Source: an uncultured Gemmatimonadota bacterium (GTDB lineage: Bacteria; Gemmatimonadota; Gemmatimonadetes; Gemmatimonadales; Gemmatimonadaceae). Taken from it: a stretch of DNA of 15,859 bases. The DNA lies in assembly GCA_946479895.1 (NCBI GenBank), contig CAMLHT010000065.1, positions 1 through 15,859 of the forward strand, read 5' to 3'. The notes under the pieces are model-generated. The model was not told where the DNA came from, made no database searches, and was given only the letters and a program-made list of their open reading frames with translations. This document shows, piece after piece, positions 12,910 through 15,859 of this stretch (its first letter is position 1; each line of letters opens with the position of its first letter). The position numbers were made by a program, and so were the translations under genes.

Positions 12910-13797
12910 TTAACCGGCGCTCGGCAGCCTTATTGGAATGACCGAGGGGTCCGCCGGGGGGTCGGCGATGCCACTGAATCCGGCCCGTCGCTGGGCAACC
13001 CGCCCGCGGAAGACGTCGATGACCGCGGCGAGGCCCGCGGCCCGGATCTGGGTGGCCGTCATCCCCGTGTAGCTCTTGAGCTGGTTCCGCAATGAGGTCG
13101 CCGAGGCGTAGTCCAGCTCGAGGGCGAGGGAGTCGAGCGTTCGCGTCGTGAGCTCCAGCAGCGTGGCGACCAGCAGGAGCCGGCACCACACGAGCAGCTC
13201 CTCCGCGCGCAGGTAGCGCTCCCTCCGGCACCAGTTGTTTGGGGTCTGGCGGTGCACGTTGAGGTGCTTCGCGACGGCGGTGAGCGAGGCATGCGACGGA
13301 TTGCGTACCACCGCGTCCGCGAACGGCACGAGCCGCTCCGGAAGCACCCGCTTCAGCTCGTGCATCACGACCTCGGCCGCGCCCCGCCGGCAGGCGTCCA
13401 GGATGATGGAACGGGCGACGAACCCCTCGTCCGTCAGGCCGGCGATGAGCATGTCGTGGACGCCCGCCGCGCCCAGCATGCAGATGTCGGCCTCGCTCTG
13501 GACGGGATGGTCGCGATACACGACGATGCCGATCCCGGGATACGAGTCGCTCATTGAGCGGGCGAACCCGTGCGCCGACGCACCGGTGTGATCCGCCATC
13601 TCGACGATGGCGACGATGACCCGCTCGATCTCCGTCTCGAGCGCCTCGCGCAGATCCACGAACGAGTCGAACCAGCGCACGCGCGCCGCGCCCCGAAGCG
13701 AGCTCTCCACTTTGCGACGCCAGAGCGGAGAACCGACGCAGCCGAATATCAGCGGTGCCAGCTCACTCCGTACAGGTGCGCTCGGGCTTCGTACCAT
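12910..13797 (-). CDS. AraC-type HTH regulator with receiver-like N-terminal domain
   Basis: The C-terminal third (about 165-260) is a double helix-turn-helix of the AraC/XylS type: SLTAVAKHLNVHRQTPNNWC as the first HTH and LDYASATSLRNQLKSYTGMTATQIRAAGL as the second, with the usual aromatic-basic SYTGMTAT segment. The N-terminal part (about 12-135) alternates strands and helices like a response-regulator receiver (LIFGCVGSP, RVIVAIVEM, GIGIVVYRD, GAAGVHDML). At the expected phospho-acceptor position it has Glu66 (IVEM) instead of Asp, so it is probably a pseudo-receiver not switched by phosphorylation. ATG at 13795-13797; no signal peptide. It is divergent from the 66-residue lipoprotein gene (58 bp apart), a common layout for a regulator and its target. 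Its ligand is unknown. Confidence 0.85.
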   Translation of the reverse strand: MVRSPSAPVRSELAPLIFGCVGSPLWRRKVESSLRGAARVRWFDSFVDLREALETEIERVIVAIVEMADHTGASAHGFARSMSDSYPGIGIVVYRDHPVQSEADICMLGAAGVHDMLIAGLTDEGFVARSIILDACRRGAAEVVMHELKRVLPERLVPFADAVVRNPSHASLTAVAKHLNVHRQTPNNWCRRERYLRAEELLVWCRLLLVATLLELTTRTLDSLALELDYASATSLRNQLKSYTGMTATQIRAAGLAAVIDVFRGRVAQRRAGFSGIADPPADPSVIPIRLPSAG

Positions 13798-13830
13798 GAC
13801 AGTCGGTCAGAATGTCGCCGCATAGATACA

Positions 13831-13852
13831 GCGCTCCCTCAACACGGAGCGC
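13831..13852 (+). promoter_or_regulatory. hairpin that buries the Shine-Dalgarno of the 66-aa lipoprotein
   Basis: GCGCTCC (13831-13837) and GGAGCGC (13846-13852) form perfect 7-bp arms with an 8-nt loop. The right arm contains the only Shine-Dalgarno (GGAG, 13846-13849) of the gene starting at 13856. If formed in mRNA it would limit translation. As DNA, the same symmetry in this 58-bp divergent spacer could be an operator for the adjacent AraC-type regulator. Confidence 0.5.
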
Positions 13853-13855
13853 ACA

Positions 13856-14056
13856 ATGCGCAGCATCTCGAAGCTTCGCCTGCCGGCTTTCGTCGGCGCC
13901 GTCATCCTGGCCTCGGCCACCGCCTGCGGCCATCCGACAACGTCACCAGAGGTAGCGGGCACGCGAGCGCCCCGCGACACGACCACCTTCGTGGGCGACA
14001 CGACGACCTGCCGGAGCGGATGGGTCATCATCAACGGGCGGGTCGCCTGCAACTGA
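13856..14056 (+). CDS. small lipoprotein, 66 aa, with Cys-bounded C-terminal loop
   Basis: The 66-residue product has a signal-like N-terminus (LRLPAFVGAVILASATAC) with a probable lipidated Cys24; the lipobox is imperfect (Ala at -3). The mature part is short: a polar stretch with the doublet DTTTFVGDTTT (41-51), then Cys52-RSGWVIINGRVA-Cys65-Asn. The two Cys could form a disulfide loop holding the hydrophobic GWVIING strand. GGAG six bases before the ATG supports the start, although it lies in a hairpin stem. It is divergent from an AraC-type regulator and ends 13 bp before the stop of the TPR gene. I know of no named family; very short secreted proteins with a GWVIINGR-like tail may be lineage-specific. 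It is a real gene by signal peptide, RBS and context. Confidence 0.65.
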   Translation: MRSISKLRLPAFVGAVILASATACGHPTTSPEVAGTRAPRDTTTFVGDTTTCRSGWVIINGRVACN

Positions 14057-14069
14057 CTCGTACGCATCG

Positions 14070-15290
14070 TCATGCAAAGACGAGCCGGACGTCGGCCTCG
14101 AAGCGCGGGACCTCGAGGCTGGCGATCTCGGCGGCCGCCCGCTCCGCCTCTCCCGCAAAGGGCTCGCGATCCGGCGTCACGCCCGACCATGCACGAAGTC
14201 CTTCGGCGAACGTCAGGTCGTGGAATCCGTGCTCGATGGCGATCGCTTCGGCCCTCCGGCGCAGGACGCCGGCCTGGGCCCCGCGGCCGATCAGCTCGAG
14301 CGCCATCCCGCACTCCGCGAGCGCGCCGGCGACTTCCCGCGCGTGATGTCGCGACCGGGCGTGCATCCGCACCTGCTCGCATGCCCACGTGACCCCGGAT
14401 GCATCCGCCAGGCGTGCGCTCGACAGCGCGTACCCGCCCAGCACGGGCAGCGCATTCTGCATGGGCGGCCGAGACTGGAGAATCAGCGTCGCGACCTTCC
14501 GCGACTCTTCGGGACGGCCGCAGACCAGCAGAGTCTGCGCGAGGTTGCCCAGGGCCGACAGCGCGATGGTGCCCTTGCCGCGCGACCGGCGATACGCAGA
14601 CCAGAGCAGGGTCACCGCGTCGCCGTAGCGGCCCGCGTACGCGGCATGAATACCCAGGCCGGCCTCGGCGGAAGCCGTGAGCCGGGCGAATTTGCCGCGG
14701 CGCGCGGCAGCGATCGATTCCTCCAGCCGCTCGTGCATGGCGACGAAATTTCCCCGCACCTGCGCGGTGGACGCGAGCTGGCCGTTGGCGAGCGCGATCA
14801 GCTCGTCGGACCCGGACCGCGTGCCGCGACGCAGCAGCTCGAGCGCCTGAGCCTCCGACAGGTCGAGCAGGCCCTGCTTCCGCGAGTTGCGGGCACGATC
14901 CGAGAGCAGCCGTCCGCAGTCCATCGGGTCGCTGGCGAGCTCCGTCGCGGTTTCCAGCAGGTGCTGGGCGAGGTTCACGCGGCCCGCGAGGGCCACGCGC
15001 TGGGAAAGCAGCCTGAGGATGTCTATGTCCGTGGTCGCCGGGCGCTCGTCGTACGTGCAGCCTTCGGCGAGGGCGTCGCTGCCGAGCGATTCGCGGGCGA
15101 GGGCGATGGCCTCGGTCCGGATCCGCGCGCCTTCCGCCGGGGACGCCATCAGCGACTGGCGCATGAGCGTCGCCACGAGGATGGTCTCGTTGTCCTCACG
15201 CGACGGCTCGCCGCCCCCGAGAGGAAGGTCATCGCGGAATGCCTGGAGCGCCGAGCGTCCGGCGAGCCGGTTCTTGAGATTCACGGTCAT
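14070..15290 (-). CDS. TPR-type helical repeat protein, 406 aa
   Basis: The protein is nearly all helix, built of paired helices of about 34-40 residues. Examples are 126-157 (GRLLSDRARNSRKQG then DLSEAQALELL), 168-197, 206-236 (ASAEAGLGIHAAYAGRYGDA), 242-273 (IALSALGNLAQTLLVCGRPE) and 321-354. The small-residue pattern at helix contacts (A-G-Y, A--L---G) is that of tetratricopeptide repeats, which hold protein partners. There is no signal peptide, transmembrane helix or enzyme motif. ATG at 15288-15290; Shine-Dalgarno weak. It begins 33 bp after the response regulator stop, so the two are probably co-transcribed, and I infer that it acts in the same signalling path, for example as an adaptor or as the partner that replaces a missing output. 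Exact role unknown. Confidence 0.8.
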   Translation of the reverse strand: MTVNLKNRLAGRSALQAFRDDLPLGGGEPSREDNETILVATLMRQSLMASPAEGARIRTEAIALARESLGSDALAEGCTYDERPATTDIDILRLLSQRVALAGRVNLAQHLLETATELASDPMDCGRLLSDRARNSRKQGLLDLSEAQALELLRRGTRSGSDELIALANGQLASTAQVRGNFVAMHERLEESIAAARRGKFARLTASAEAGLGIHAAYAGRYGDAVTLLWSAYRRSRGKGTIALSALGNLAQTLLVCGRPEESRKVATLILQSRPPMQNALPVLGGYALSSARLADASGVTWACEQVRMHARSRHHAREVAGALAECGMALELIGRGAQAGVLRRRAEAIAIEHGFHDLTFAEGLRAWSGVTPDREPFAGEAERAAAEIASLEVPRFEADVRLVFA

Positions 15291-15323
15291 CAGGGTTGAG
15301 GTTCGGATCCGCCGCCTTTCGCG

Positions 15324-15859
15324 TCAGGCCACAAACCGGTATCCCACTCCTCTCACGGTGCGGATACCAAAACGGCCTCCGAACCACGCCAGCTTCTTGC
15401 GAAGCGAGCATACATACGCCGCCGTGAATCCGCCACCGCCCGCCGTCTGTTTGCCCCAGGCGAGGCGGGCGATGTCCTGGCTCGTCAGCACCTCGCCGGC
15501 CCGTTCCATCAGCGTCGCCAGGAGCTGCAGCTCCCGCAGGGTGAGCGCGATTCGCGTCGAGCCGGCGCTGACCTCATGCGTACGCCAGTGAAGCTCGATT
15601 CCCGCATCCTCCGCGACAGCCTGCTTCCGGGCGGGGAGCATGGCGCCCCGCGCCACCAGGCGGAGCCGCATGAAGACCTCCTCGCTCGTGGCGGTCGACA
15701 GGATGAAATCGGCAGCGCCGAGCGAGGTGACCGCTGGAACGACGTTCAGCTGCGCGGGGTCGAGGAGCAGCACGATGCCGCGAGCGCCCGCTGAACGAAG
15801 CCGCACGACGGAGCGATTGACCACCGCGGGTCGGACGCTCCGGCCATCCAGCAGGATGA
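15324..15859 (-). CDS. OmpR-type winged-helix response regulator, N-terminus cut by window edge
   Basis: The frame is open through the right edge; about 177 residues are visible. The first visible residues are ILLDGRS, where the Asp is at the usual phospho-acceptor position after a hydrophobic strand. RGIVLLLDPAQ, LGAADFILSTATSEEVFMRL follow as strands 4-5 of a receiver. A winged helix spans about 88-177: strand ELHWRTHEVSAG, helix LTLRELQLLATLMERAGEVL, recognition-helix region GGFTAAYVCSLRKKLAWFGG, and wing IRTVRGVGYRF. That is the OmpR/PhoB DNA-binding domain. A GTG inside the frame (15822-15824) would yield a truncated receiver and is not the start. It precedes the TPR gene by 33 bp. No sensor kinase is visible; it may lie beyond the edge. 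Confidence 0.9.
   Translation of the reverse strand, partial: ILLDGRSVRPAVVNRSVVRLRSAGARGIVLLLDPAQLNVVPAVTSLGAADFILSTATSEEVFMRLRLVARGAMLPARKQAVAEDAGIELHWRTHEVSAGSTRIALTLRELQLLATLMERAGEVLTSQDIARLAWGKQTAGGGGFTAAYVCSLRKKLAWFGGRFGIRTVRGVGYRFVA

Noticed and set aside
1..15859. tRNA, CRISPR, insertion sequence, phage or toxin-antitoxin genes
   Set aside because: I looked for tRNA-like loops, regularly spaced repeats, transposase or integrase motifs and paired small toxin genes and found none.

Overview
The window is a GC-rich, gene-dense stretch of bacterial chromosome carrying ordinary vertical-type genes (purA, trpS, ftcD, pilT) plus several small lipoproteins and regulators. The mix (type IV pilus ATPase, many short Cys-anchored lipoproteins, a receiver-like/AraC regulator, a winged-helix response regulator next to a TPR protein) suggests a Gemmatimonadota-like or related soil bacterium. 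That placement is inferred from resemblance, not from a marker gene. I see no tRNA, rRNA, CRISPR array, insertion sequence or phage gene.

Region 1-9595 is read leftward. From the right it runs: trpS (8615-9595), two small zinc-ribbon proteins (8213-8455, 7828-8094), an MgtC/SapB membrane protein (7093-7776), and then a tight five-gene run. That run is D-2-hydroxyacid dehydrogenase, pilT, a dihydrodipicolinate-synthase-superfamily aldolase most like HOGA1, a membrane-anchored M28 peptidase and a DUF456 membrane protein, with junctions of +10, -4, +3 and -1 nt. After it come an orphan secreted lipoprotein and purA, which is cut by the left edge. A promoter and an intrinsic terminator are packed together just in front of purA.

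Region 9605-12309 is read rightward: an inositol-monophosphatase family enzyme, the fused bifunctional FtcD (folate-linked last steps of histidine degradation) and an 82-residue lipoprotein. The rightward block ends at a long hairpin shared with the converging gene at 12392.

Region 12392-15859 looks regulatory. It holds a 126-residue coiled-coil/basic protein preceded by a palindrome and CAATGGCC direct repeats, a receiver-like + AraC-HTH regulator, a divergent 66-residue lipoprotein whose Shine-Dalgarno is buried in a hairpin, a TPR-type helical repeat protein and, upstream of it, an OmpR-type response regulator cut by the right edge. No kinase is visible.

The best leads are the purA leader, the HOGA1-like aldolase/dehydrogenase pair around pilT, the cysteine signature in TrpRS, the regulatory cluster at the right end, and short dispersed-type repeats that run over the stop codons of two genes. 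No stretch over 300 bp lacks a gene; the largest gaps are 199 bp (1017-1215) and 159 bp (8456-8614).
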